The position numbers and the translations under genes are program-made. A model generated the notes under the pieces. That model saw only the letters and a program-made list of their open reading frames with translations. It was not told the DNA's origin and ran no database searches. A DNA stretch of 23,740 nucleotides. It comes from an uncultured Bacteroidales bacterium (GTDB taxonomy: Bacteria > Bacteroidota > Bacteroidia > Bacteroidales > UBA932). Positions 1 through 7,651 of this stretch are shown in pieces (the first letter of the stretch is position 1; the number at the start of each line of letters is the position of its first letter). The stretch covers positions 1 to 23,740 of the forward strand of contig CAMHRD010000002.1 in assembly GCA_946187365.1 (NCBI GenBank), read 5' to 3'.

Positions 1-459
1 TGCAGGAACTGCTGTAATGGTAAGACCTATAGAAGAAACGCTCTCTCCGTTCTCCAGCGTAATAACCTTACAATGACGCAGTTTTGGAATGTTGAGCATA
101 TTCACCAGGTTAGTGGAAGGGTCTACGTTTAGAGGGTTGTCATCCAAATCCAACTTATGGGAGCGGCGCATTGAGAGCAAATTATTCTCCAGGCAGGTCT
201 TTACACCCTTACTTACAATGAAGGTGGTGTTAGGCATTGCTATCTCTTCAATGGCCTTGGTATCATAGTGGTCTGTATGTGCATGAGTGAGAAGAATCAG
301 ATCTGCCTTCTTGCATCCGGTAAAATCAAAAAAGTCACTGCAAGGATCTACATAGATATGCATTCCCTCCCATTCCAAATGTACGCTGCCATGGGCAAGG
401 TGCTCAATATTAACGAGTCCCATAGGAGTGTAGAAAGAGTTGTAGATACTGGTTTTCAT
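1..459 (-). CDS. MBL-fold metallo-hydrolase, N-terminal part (runs off the window)
   Basis: Only the first 153 codons are in the window; the 3' end lies beyond position 1. The reading frame starts at the ATG at 457-459 (MKTSIYNSFYTPMG). The motif THAHTDHYD at residues 58-66 is the HxHxDH zinc-binding signature of the metallo-beta-lactamase superfamily (H59, H61, D63, H64), preceded by a beta strand ending in YVDPCSDFFDF. The arrangement resembles UlaG-like/UPF0173-like hydrolases of Bacteroidetes, usually a little over 200 residues long, which probably act on small phosphate or lactone substrates. No signal peptide is evident, so it is probably cytoplasmic. The substrate cannot be inferred. 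A good Bacteroidetes promoter sits just upstream, so it is transcribed separately from the TonB receptor gene before it. Confidence 0.85.
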   Translation of the reverse strand, partial: MKTSIYNSFYTPMGLVNIEHLAHGSVHLEWEGMHIYVDPCSDFFDFTGCKKADLILLTHAHTDHYDTKAIEEIAMPNTTFIVSKGVKTCLENNLLSMRRSHKLDLDDNPLNVDPSTNLVNMLNIPKLRHCKVITLENGESVSSIGLTITAVPA

Positions 460-493
460 ATTAAGTTTTATATAGTTCGTTTAAAAATCTATA

Positions 494-525
494 TAAAGTT
501 AAGTGAAAATTTTTGACATTTCAAA
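494..525 (-). promoter_or_regulatory. Promoter of the MBL-fold hydrolase gene
   Basis: On the minus strand TTTG (522-525) is followed after 20 bases by TAACTTTA (494-501). This is one base off the Bacteroidetes -7 consensus TAnnTTTG, with normal -33/-7 spacing. It lies 34 bases before the ATG, giving a predicted 5' leader of about 30 bases. Confidence 0.55.
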
Positions 526-543
526 ATTTTGGAAGGGCTATTT

Positions 544-2571
544 TTAGAGATTGATTGAGAGATTCAAGCCTGCCATAAACCAGAATCCAGGCTCCGGAAT
601 CATTCCAAAGTCATTGTACTTTACACCCGTAATGTTGTTCCCCTCAACATAGAAGCGGAAGTTCTTAAAGTTGTATGTGAGGCGGGCGTCAAAGATGCCG
701 TAAGGTTTGAAAGAGAGCACCTTGCCGTCAACGTCCGTATAGGTTCCCACCCTGTCCTGGAAGCGGTAGTGAATGTTGAGGTTGAGATTGTTGCAAAGTT
801 GAAGTTCCACTCCCGCCACAAACTTATGTTTCAGATACTCCAAAACATATTTACTCTGAATGTTCTCCGTGCGGTTCTTTGTCTGGTTGAGGTAGCTGTA
901 AGAGGCGTTCAAGCTCTTGAGTCTGAAAGAGTTCCAACCCCAATCGGGAGTAAGGGAGGTCTGAACCAGAAGCCCTCTTGAATGAATCTTTCCAAAATTG
1001 ACAGACTGCCAGGGAGCCTCATCGCCGTCCGCAGTGTTTCTTATCCAGTCAATTAGGTTGGTCATCCTGTTGGAAAAGAGAGAGAGGGATGAGTTGATTT
1101 TATTGGAGTAATACTTCAGACCAAGCTCCAGCGCCTTTGCCTCCTCCGGCTTCAGGTGCTTGTCTGCCTTGTGCCCTCCAACGGAGTAGTAAAGCTCTGT
1201 TACTGAAGGCATTCTCAGAGATGAGTTATAGGAGCAGAAAAGCCTCAGAAGGTTGTTCTCATTTTTAAGTAGCGCAACGGAAAGATCTGCAGAAGGGTAA
1301 ACCTTCATATCCATCTCCGCCCAACTGTTTTTGATGGCCAGAATTGCGGCAGAAACTGTGTATTTTTCCTTTATAAGGTTATGCTCAAGGAAGAAGCTTG
1401 TATTTGTTCTGTTAAGGCCGTATTCGTAGTTTCTGTTGGTTCCTTTGATGTGCTTTGGATGAGAGAGCGGCTCTCCTAAATTTCCGCTTACAATCTCATC
1501 GTTTCTAATCTCTCCTCCAAAAGCCGTAGTGCCTGCAAACCAGTTGAACCAGTTATTGAGATTCACTCCGTAAACGTTGGTTTTGTGATAGTTAAAGGGA
1601 TACTTCTCCGGCTCTCCTCTAAAGAGTTCAAAGCGGTCCGTGCCGTGATTCCAATATAATGAAGGACTTATGGTAAGCACGCCCTTTTTGTTGTGCCCCT
1701 TAACCGCCGTAAAAGATTTGAAAGTGTGCTCAAACTGATTGTCATACTTTGCCCAGAAACGGTTTGAACCATAGTCTTTTGTGCTGAGTCCCGCATACCA
1801 GCTAACCTGCACCTCGTCATCCGAATATTCACCCTGGTAAAAAGTTTTCACCGTTTTGTAATCCATATTCAAATGCCCCTCCTCACTGCGGGTGTATCCG
1901 TCACTGCGGGTATAACTTGCAGATATGGAGTTTTTTACAGGAAGTGCTCCTCTCTTTCCCTTTGCCAAATCAAACCTCATACCCGCATTCAGATAACCGA
2001 ACGAGCCCCCCTCAAAATTGAATGAAAACTTATTTTCCTCTGCCATGGATGTACGCACATTCACCGCCCCCATCAGTGAAGAAGCGCCGGTAATCTTTCC
2101 TGCCGGCCCCTCAAGAATATCTATGCCGTCTACCTGCAACACGCTGATAGGCAAATCAAAAGAGTTGTGAGAAGTTTGAGGGTCAGAGATATTTATGCCG
2201 TTCAGAAGCAGCGCCGCCTGCTCGCTGTTGCCGCCTCTTATACCCACATCAGTCTGTGCCCCTATTGCCCCTCTCTGCCTGACATCAACACTTGCAGAGT
2301 ACTTCAAAAGATCATTGACACTCTGCGCCGGAGCGGAGGTAATCTCTCTTCTCCCGATGGTTGTAATCATACGCGCCTGCTTGTGCCAAACTATTGGAAC
2401 CCTGGAAGATATGACACTTATCTCAGAAAGAATAACGGAAGAGTCTGAGGCGTTTATGATAGTATCTTTATCTGAAAATTTATATATAAACATTCTCTTT
2501 GCACCCAAGGTGAGAGTTGCACTCATCATTAATCCCGCAAGCGTAAAGAGAATTAAAAAGTTTCTCTTCAT
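544..2571 (-). CDS. TonB-dependent outer-membrane receptor, BtuB-like
   Basis: A 675-residue outer-membrane receptor taken from the ATG at 2569-2571, because MKRNFLILFTLAGLMMSATLTLGA is then a normal signal peptide; the in-frame TTG at 2583 would add only four residues. A TonB-box-like stretch (SEISVISSR, about residues 49-57) precedes a plug domain (about 65-175) containing IRGGNSEQAALLLNGINISDPQT and ILEGPAGKITGASSLMGAVNV. The rest is beta-barrel, ending ...WFMAGLNLSINL. There is no CarboxypepD_reg-like extension, so it is not a SusC protein. The short plug and the NISDPQT..H pattern match Bacteroidetes receptors annotated as BtuB-like, which import vitamins or chelated metals. No binding protein, ABC transporter or riboswitch lies beside it, so the ligand is unknown. 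Its own promoter lies between it and the nifJ terminator. Confidence 0.88.
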   Translation of the reverse strand: MKRNFLILFTLAGLMMSATLTLGAKRMFIYKFSDKDTIINASDSSVILSEISVISSRVPIVWHKQARMITTIGRREITSAPAQSVNDLLKYSASVDVRQRGAIGAQTDVGIRGGNSEQAALLLNGINISDPQTSHNSFDLPISVLQVDGIDILEGPAGKITGASSLMGAVNVRTSMAEENKFSFNFEGGSFGYLNAGMRFDLAKGKRGALPVKNSISASYTRSDGYTRSEEGHLNMDYKTVKTFYQGEYSDDEVQVSWYAGLSTKDYGSNRFWAKYDNQFEHTFKSFTAVKGHNKKGVLTISPSLYWNHGTDRFELFRGEPEKYPFNYHKTNVYGVNLNNWFNWFAGTTAFGGEIRNDEIVSGNLGEPLSHPKHIKGTNRNYEYGLNRTNTSFFLEHNLIKEKYTVSAAILAIKNSWAEMDMKVYPSADLSVALLKNENNLLRLFCSYNSSLRMPSVTELYYSVGGHKADKHLKPEEAKALELGLKYYSNKINSSLSLFSNRMTNLIDWIRNTADGDEAPWQSVNFGKIHSRGLLVQTSLTPDWGWNSFRLKSLNASYSYLNQTKNRTENIQSKYVLEYLKHKFVAGVELQLCNNLNLNIHYRFQDRVGTYTDVDGKVLSFKPYGIFDARLTYNFKNFRFYVEGNNITGVKYNDFGMIPEPGFWFMAGLNLSINL

Positions 2572-2592
2572 AACCCATTTCAAAAACGGTCA

Positions 2593-2600
2593 CAAAGATA
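2593..2600 (-). promoter_or_regulatory. Putative -7 element of the TonB receptor gene
   Basis: TATCTTTG on the minus strand matches TAnnTTTG exactly and lies 21 bases before the chosen ATG. No clear TTTG is seen at the expected -33 position, which falls inside the nifJ terminator hairpin. The same octamer is the -7 element of nifJ and fabD in this window. Confidence 0.45.
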
Positions 2601-2602
2601 AC

Positions 2603-2635
2603 AAAAAAGGGATGACCTTATATGATCATCCCCTT
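2603..2635 (-). terminator. Intrinsic terminator of nifJ
   Basis: On the minus strand the arms at 2626-2635 and 2607-2615 form AAGGGGATGA/TCATCCCTT with one bulged G. A run of six T (plus-strand A at 2603-2608) follows, overlapping the end of the stem. It lies about 20 bases after the nifJ stop codon. Confidence 0.75.
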
Positions 2636-2656
2636 AAAAACTAGGCTTGTAAAATT

Positions 2657-5600
2657 CTACTTACCAGCAAGTTTCTTGTAGCCTTCGTAACGCAGTTTTG
2701 CATACTTCTCAGTGAGTGAGAAGAGTTCTTCTGCCTCCTGTGGGAAGGTCTTAAGAAGTGATGCGTAACGAACCTCGCCCTTGATGAAATCCTGGAACTT
2801 GCTCCAGTCTGGTTCTTTGCTGTCCAGAGTGAATGGATTAACTCCCTCCGGAGCATCAGGATTGAATCTGTAGAGCTGCCAGTAACCGCACTCTACAGCC
2901 TTCTTCTCCTCCAGCTGACTGTGTCCCATTCCGGCTTTAAGACCGTGATTGATACAAGGAGCGTAAGCAATAATCAATGATGGACCATCGTGAGCCTCAG
3001 CCTCTTTCAAAGCGTTGAGGAACTGCATCTGGCTTGCACCTGTAGCTACCTGAGCAACATATACATAGCCATAGCTCATTGCCATCATTCCAAGATCCTT
3101 CTTGCGAATCTTCTTACCGCTGGTAGCAAATTTTGCAACTGCACCGGCAGGGGTAGACTTGGATGACTGACCACCTGTATTGGAGTAAACCTCGGTATCA
3201 ACTACAAGGACGTTAACGTTCTCACCGGAAGCGAGTACGTGATCAAGTCCGCCGTAACCGATATCGTATCCCCAACCGTCACCACCTATAATCCACTGTG
3301 AACGAGGGATTATGCAGTCTGCATACTCTGCAAGACCCTTGCAAGATGAGCACTTGCATTCCTTAACGGCAGCAGGGAATTTCTCTGCAATCTCTTTGCA
3401 AACTTCAACGTTGTTCTTGTTGTCCAACCATCTCTGAAGCAGAGCTTTGAGATCTGCAGAACACTTCTCGTCCGCAAGGGCAGCCTTTACTCTCTCCTCA
3501 AAAGTCTCTCTGAGTCTTACAAATCCGAGTCTCTGACCCAGACCAAACTCTGCGTTATCCTCAAAGAGTGAGTTAGCCCATGCAGGTCCCTTACCCTTTG
3601 CATTCTTGCAATAAGGTGATGCAGGGAATGAACCGCTATAGATTGAAGTACAGCCTGTTGCATTGGCAACCATCATTCTGTCACCAAAGAGCTGTGAGAT
3701 GAGTTTGATGTAAGGAGTCTCACCGCAACCTGAGCAAGCACCGGAGAACTCAAAGAGTGGCTGTGCAAACTGAGATGCCTTAATGTTGGAATCCTTCTTC
3801 ATTACCTCATCCTTGTAACCAACCTTGCTGTGCAACCAGTCAAAGTTCTTCTGCTCAGCGTTCTGAGTATCTGCAGGTTTCATAACAAGTGCCTTCTCCT
3901 TTGCAGGACATACGTCTGCGCAGTTAGCGCAACCTGTACAGTCTGCAGGATCTACCTGCATTACAAACTTGTAATCCTTGAGGTTTGCCTTACCGTCTGC
4001 ATACTTGAGTTTGAGAGACTTAGGAGCCTTCTCAACCTCAGCATCCGTAAGAAGGAAAGGACGTATTGCAGCGTGAGGACAGATAGCCGCACACTGGTTA
4101 CACTGAATACAGTTTGCAGGGTTCCACTCAGGAACATGAGTTGCAATTCCTCTCTTCTCGTAAGCAGCAGTTCCTGCAGGAATTGCGCCGTCTGGGAAGT
4201 TCTGGAATGCGCTAACAGGAAGGTCGTTACCGCACTGTGCGTTTACAGGGTCTGCAATCTGGCGTACCCAATCCGGTGCAAGACGGTTATAGCTGTCCGG
4301 AACGAACTTGGAAGGTGAGAGGTTCTTCCACTCAAACGGAATCTCAACCTTAACATATTCGCCACCGCGGTCAACAGCTGCAAAGTTCATCTTTACAACG
4401 TTTTCTCCCTTCTTGCCATAACTCTTCTCAATCATCTTCTTCATCTCCTTTACGGCATCCTCGTAAGGAATGATTCCCGTAATCTTGAAGAATGCAGACT
4501 GAAGAATTGAGTTAGTTCTGTTACCCAGACCAATCTCCTCTGCAATCTTAGTTGCATTGATGATGTAGAAGTTAAGCTTCTTGCTAACGATTTGATATTT
4601 AATGAAATCTGGAAGTCTCTTAAGTGTCTCCTCAGTATCCCAGAGAGAGTTCAACAGGAAGGTACCGCCCTTCTTAATTCCTCTGAGAACATCATACTTG
4701 GTAAGGTATGAAGGAACGTGGCAAGCCACAAAGTCCGGTGTAGAAACCAGGTATGGAGAGTTGATAGGATTGTCTCCAAAGCGGAGGTGTGAACATGTAA
4801 ATCCGCCGGATTTCTTTGAATCGTAATCAAAGTATGCCTGGCAGTATTTGTCTGTTGTTCCGCCAATTATCTTAATTGTGTTCTTGTTTGCACCAACGGT
4901 TCCGTCTGAACCCAATCCAAAGAATTTGAGTTCGTAAGTTCCCTCCTTTGCCATTGAAATCTCCTCTTTCTGAGGGAGTGACAGGAAGGTAACGTCATCA
5001 ACAATACCAATGGTGAATGAGTTCTTAGGCTCTTTTGCCTTGAGGTTCTGGAACACTGCAAGTATCTGAGCAGGAGAGGTATCCTTTGATGAGAGACCGT
5101 AACGGCCGCCTACAATCTTAACCTTGCCTGCAAACTCGGTGTCTGCCAAAGCGCTCTTTACATCTACATAGAGAGGCTCTCCAACTGCACCCGGCTCTTT
5201 GCATCTGTCCAAAACTGCAATTCTCTTAACGCTCTTAGGCAGAGCTCTTAAGAAGTACTGTGTGCTGAAAGGACGGTAAAGTCTTACAACAACAACTCCT
5301 ACCTTTTCTCCCTTTGCGGTGAGGTAGTCAAAAACCTCCTTAACGGTGTCTGTAACGGAACCCATCGCGATTACAACTCGCTCAGCCTGAGGATCTCCAA
5401 AGTAGTCAAAAGGCAGATAGTGACGGCCGCAAAGCTCGCCCAGCTCTCCCATATATCTTGCTACAATGTTCGGAACCTCAGTGTAGTATGAGTTACGTGC
5501 CTCGGTCTCCTGGAAGTAAACGTCTGCGTTCTGTGCAGTACCCTTTGTTACAGGAGCGTTAGGGTTGAGCGCTCTCTTGCGGAAAGCAGCCAACGCCTTG

Positions 5601-6196
5601 GTACTGATCATCTTCTTAAGTCCCTCCTCCGGAAGTACCTCAATCTTCTGAATCTCATGAGAGGTACGGAATCCGTCAAAGAAATGAACAAAAGGAACTG
5701 AAGATTTGATTGTTGCAAGGTGAGCAACTGCTGCCATGTCCATTGCCTCCTGAACACTTGCAGATGCCAGCATTGCAAAGCCGGTCTGTCTTACAGCCAT
5801 TACATCCTGCTGGTCTCCAAAGATTGAGAGAGCGTGAGTTGCAAGGCTTCTTGCAGTTACGTGGAATACTGCAGGAAGAAGTTCACCGGCAATTTTATAC
5901 ATATTAGGGATCATCAACAGCAGTCCCTGAGATGCTGTAAATGTAGAAGTTAGAACACCTGCCTGAAGGGAACCGTGAACTGCACCGGCTGCACCGGCCT
6001 CACTCTCCATCTCAATAACCTTTACAGTCTCTCCAAAGAGATTCTTCCTTCCAAAAGCTGACCACTCATCCACATGCTCTGCCATAGGAGATGACGGAGT
6101 GATAGGATAAATAGCGGCCAGCTCACTGAAAAGATAGGCTACGTGAGCTGCAGCTTGGTTACCATCGCAGGTAAGAAAGACTTTTTCTTTTGCCAT
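2657..6196 (-). CDS. nifJ: Pyruvate:ferredoxin (flavodoxin) oxidoreductase, single-chain
   Basis: A 1179-residue homodimeric-type PFOR, which oxidises pyruvate to acetyl-CoA and CO2 while reducing ferredoxin or flavodoxin, in the cytoplasm of anaerobes. The start is the ATG at 6194-6196 (MAKEKVFLTCDGNQAAAHVA), the conserved family N-terminus; an in-frame TTG twelve bases upstream is less likely. Seen in order: the pyrimidine-binding domain with YPITPSSPMAE; the domain with ARSLATHALSIFGDQQDV; two ferredoxin-type 4Fe-4S motifs CxxCxxCxxxCP starting near C696 (CIQCNQCAAICP) and C753 (CTGCANCADVCP); the third cluster's CSGCGETPY near C821; and the thiamine-diphosphate motif GGDGWGYDIGYGG from G971 followed by TEVYSNTGGQSSK. 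All key residues are present. It has its own promoter and terminator and is probably monocistronic. Confidence 0.97.
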   Translation of the reverse strand: MAKEKVFLTCDGNQAAAHVAYLFSELAAIYPITPSSPMAEHVDEWSAFGRKNLFGETVKVIEMESEAGAAGAVHGSLQAGVLTSTFTASQGLLLMIPNMYKIAGELLPAVFHVTARSLATHALSIFGDQQDVMAVRQTGFAMLASASVQEAMDMAAVAHLATIKSSVPFVHFFDGFRTSHEIQKIEVLPEEGLKKMISTKALAAFRKRALNPNAPVTKGTAQNADVYFQETEARNSYYTEVPNIVARYMGELGELCGRHYLPFDYFGDPQAERVVIAMGSVTDTVKEVFDYLTAKGEKVGVVVVRLYRPFSTQYFLRALPKSVKRIAVLDRCKEPGAVGEPLYVDVKSALADTEFAGKVKIVGGRYGLSSKDTSPAQILAVFQNLKAKEPKNSFTIGIVDDVTFLSLPQKEEISMAKEGTYELKFFGLGSDGTVGANKNTIKIIGGTTDKYCQAYFDYDSKKSGGFTCSHLRFGDNPINSPYLVSTPDFVACHVPSYLTKYDVLRGIKKGGTFLLNSLWDTEETLKRLPDFIKYQIVSKKLNFYIINATKIAEEIGLGNRTNSILQSAFFKITGIIPYEDAVKEMKKMIEKSYGKKGENVVKMNFAAVDRGGEYVKVEIPFEWKNLSPSKFVPDSYNRLAPDWVRQIADPVNAQCGNDLPVSAFQNFPDGAIPAGTAAYEKRGIATHVPEWNPANCIQCNQCAAICPHAAIRPFLLTDAEVEKAPKSLKLKYADGKANLKDYKFVMQVDPADCTGCANCADVCPAKEKALVMKPADTQNAEQKNFDWLHSKVGYKDEVMKKDSNIKASQFAQPLFEFSGACSGCGETPYIKLISQLFGDRMMVANATGCTSIYSGSFPASPYCKNAKGKGPAWANSLFEDNAEFGLGQRLGFVRLRETFEERVKAALADEKCSADLKALLQRWLDNKNNVEVCKEIAEKFPAAVKECKCSSCKGLAEYADCIIPRSQWIIGGDGWGYDIGYGGLDHVLASGENVNVLVVDTEVYSNTGGQSSKSTPAGAVAKFATSGKKIRKKDLGMMAMSYGYVYVAQVATGASQMQFLNALKEAEAHDGPSLIIAYAPCINHGLKAGMGHSQLEEKKAVECGYWQLYRFNPDAPEGVNPFTLDSKEPDWSKFQDFIKGEVRYASLLKTFPQEAEELFSLTEKYAKLRYEGYKKLAGK

Positions 6197-6229
6197 GATA
6201 TTTATCAATTATGTATTTAATTAACGCCC

Positions 6230-6261
6230 CAAAGATAATCATTTGAAAGCGCATTCGCAAA
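6230..6261 (-). promoter_or_regulatory. Promoter of nifJ
   Basis: On the minus strand TTTG (6258-6261), a 20-base spacer and TATCTTTG (6230-6237) form a complete Bacteroidetes promoter in the gap between the fabD stop and the nifJ start. The predicted leader is about 27 bases. Confidence 0.7.
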
Positions 6262-6267
6262 GAGTTG

Positions 6268-7164
6268 CTATTGCATGCCGGAAATCTTGGTCTCAGCCGG
6301 TGCAAGTTTCTTAACAAGGCCCTGCAGGACTGTTCCCGGGCCAAGCTCAACAAACTCATCTGCGCCGTCTGCTACCATTTTCTCAACTATCTGAGCCCAT
6401 CTTACCGGATTTGTAAGCTGGATAAGCAGATTCTTCTTTATCTCGATAGGGTCTGTGTGAGGCATTGCGTCAACATTCTGGTATACAGGACATACCGGAG
6501 CGGTGAGTGTTGCCTTCTCTATTGCCTCTGCCAGCTCTACCCTTGCAGGATCCATCAACGGTGAGTGGAATGCACCCCCTACTACCAAAGGAAGCACCCT
6601 CTTTGCCCCCTTCTCTTTCAGCTGTGCCCCCGCTGCTGCAACGGCATCTACATCTCCGCTTATAACAACCTGGCCGTGAGAGTTGTAGTTTGCAGCCACA
6701 ACCACTCCGCAGTCTCCCTTGGCAGTTACCTCGTTGCAGACATCCTCAATAACCTTGTCCTCCAGACCCAGAACTGCGGCCATAGTGGATTCCTTAAGCT
6801 CACAAGCCTTCTGCATTGCAAAAGCACGCTTTGCAACAAGAACCAAACCCTCCTCAAAACTGAGCGCTCCCGCTGCCGTAAGGGCAGAGAACTCACCCAG
6901 AGAGTGGCCTGCAACCATATCCGGCTTAAACTCCTCTCCAAGGCACTTTGCCAGTACAACTGAATGGATAAATATAGCAGGCTGGGTAACCTTAGTCTGT
7001 TTGAGTTCGTCAGATGTTCCGGTGAACATTACATCTGAAATTCTCCAACCCAAAATCTCGTTTGCCTTCTCAAACAACTCGTGGGCACGCGGATCGGTGT
7101 CATACAACTCCTTTCCCATTCCCGCAAACTGGGCACCCTGGCCCGGAAAAACGTATGCTTTCAT
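6268..7164 (-). CDS. fabD: ACP S-malonyltransferase
   Basis: This 298-residue enzyme moves malonyl from CoA to acyl carrier protein, supplying fatty-acid chain elongation. The length is normal for the family. It opens with MKAYVFPGQGAQFAGMGKELY, the oxyanion-hole glutamine motif. The nucleophile elbow GHSLGEFSAL places the catalytic serine at S88. R113 fits the malonyl-carboxylate-binding arginine and H200 in GAFHSPLMD is the catalytic histidine; the spacing follows E. coli FabD (S92, R117, H201). The start is an ATG at 7162-7164. A strong promoter 78 bases upstream produces a leader of about 70 bases that can fold into a hairpin. No other fab genes are in the window. A separate promoter lies between fabD and the downstream nifJ. 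Confidence 0.96.
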   Translation of the reverse strand: MKAYVFPGQGAQFAGMGKELYDTDPRAHELFEKANEILGWRISDVMFTGTSDELKQTKVTQPAIFIHSVVLAKCLGEEFKPDMVAGHSLGEFSALTAAGALSFEEGLVLVAKRAFAMQKACELKESTMAAVLGLEDKVIEDVCNEVTAKGDCGVVVAANYNSHGQVVISGDVDAVAAAGAQLKEKGAKRVLPLVVGGAFHSPLMDPARVELAEAIEKATLTAPVCPVYQNVDAMPHTDPIEIKKNLLIQLTNPVRWAQIVEKMVADGADEFVELGPGTVLQGLVKKLAPAETKISGMQ

Positions 7165-7189
7165 AATAAAAGGTTTTAGTATTGCAGAA

Positions 7190-7225
7190 GGTATACTCGG
7201 CCTCTGCTTCTTTGGCCTTTATACC
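7190..7225 (-). other. Hairpin in the fabD 5' leader
   Basis: In the predicted fabD leader, GGTATA (plus 7220-7225) can pair with TATACC (7190-7195) and GGCC (7214-7217) with GGCC (7199-7202), with a small internal loop and an 11-base apical loop. It has no U-run and is not an obvious terminator. It could affect mRNA stability or translation; the role is unknown. Confidence 0.35.
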
Positions 7226-7238
7226 CTCAGTTTTAGGT

Positions 7239-7271
7239 GGGCAAAGATAATTAATATTTGTAACTTTGCCC
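7239..7271. repeat. Inverted repeat spanning overlapping divergent promoters
   Basis: GGGCAAAG (7239-7246) and CTTTGCCC (7264-7271) are perfect 8-base inverted arms 17 bases apart. Each arm contains the TTTG of a -7 element, one reading toward fabD and one toward the tRNA, so the arms are partly promoter sequence. The added GGG/CCC goes beyond the promoter consensus and could be an operator. Confidence 0.5.
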
Positions 7272-7274
7272 AAA
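7242..7274 (-). promoter_or_regulatory. Promoter of fabD
   Basis: On the minus strand TTTG (7271-7274), a 21-base spacer and TATCTTTG (7242-7249) match the Bacteroidetes consensus. The predicted transcription start is near 7235, about 70 bases before the fabD ATG. Confidence 0.7.
7261..7268 (+). promoter_or_regulatory. -7 element of the tRNA-Arg / aminopeptidase transcript
   Basis: TAACTTTG matches TAnnTTTG exactly and lies 27 bases before the tRNA 5' end. No TTTG is found at the normal -33 distance. It overlaps the fabD promoter on the other strand. Confidence 0.5.
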
Positions 7275-7295
7275 AGTAATCCCTTAAAGGGATCT

Positions 7296-7367
7296 GCCCC
7301 TGTAGTTTAATGGATAAAATAGGAGATTCCGGTTCTCCGGATAACGGTTCGATTCCGTTCGGGGGTA
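7296..7367 (+). tRNA. tRNA-Arg (anticodon CCG)
   Basis: A complete cloverleaf can be drawn. The acceptor is GCCCCTG/CGGGGGT (two G-U pairs) with discriminator A. The D stem is GTTT/AAAT. The anticodon stem is GGAGA/TCTCC (7322-7326, 7334-7338) with loop TTCCGGT, placing anticodon CCG at 7329-7331, which reads codon CGG. The T arm is AACGG-TTCGATT-CCGTT. The 3' CCA is not encoded. It lies 24 bases upstream of the aminopeptidase start on the same strand, with no terminator or new promoter between them, so the two are probably on one primary transcript. Confidence 0.93.
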
Positions 7368-7391
7368 CAAGAACACTAAAAACCAACAATT

Positions 7392-7637
7392 ATGTTTCCA
7401 AAGAGCGTATATAAGACAAGACGTCAGATTCTTGCAAAAGACATTGAGAGCGGGATAATCCTAATGCTTGGTAACAGCGAGGCTCCTGCAAACTATCAGG
7501 ACAACACTTATAAATTCCGTCAAGACAGCACATTCCTCTATTTCTTCGGCCTTCAGGATCCGGATTTTGCCGGTGTGATTGATGTGGACAAGAACGAGGA
7601 AATCCTTTTCGGTAATTTGGAAACGATGTCTCCATAG
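7392..7637 (+). CDS. Aminopeptidase P, N-terminal fragment
   Basis: Frame 5' of the shift: 81 residues beginning MFPKSVYKTRRQ, with NYQDNTYKFRQDSTFLYFFGL typical of the AMP_N domain of Bacteroidetes Xaa-Pro aminopeptidases. The final seven residues (LETMSP plus the preceding shifted codon region) are out of register with the family and end at TAG 7635-7637. Alone it carries no catalytic residues. Confidence 0.6.
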   Translation: MFPKSVYKTRRQILAKDIESGIILMLGNSEAPANYQDNTYKFRQDSTFLYFFGLQDPDFAGVIDVDKNEEILFGNLETMSP

Positions 7638-7651
7638 ATGACATCATTTGG

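Noticed and set aside
2521..2600. Cobalamin riboswitch upstream of the BtuB-like receptor
   Set aside because: The predicted leader is about 15 bases, far too short, and no riboswitch core sequence is seen.
2195..2644. Plus-strand open frame opposite the TonB receptor signal region and nifJ terminator
   Set aside because: It runs through a terminator hairpin and a promoter, and its translation has no family features.
6719..7279. Plus-strand open frame of 186 codons opposite fabD extending into the intergenic region
   Set aside because: It would overlap the fabD promoter and ends in AT-rich leader sequence; FabD is certain on the other strand.
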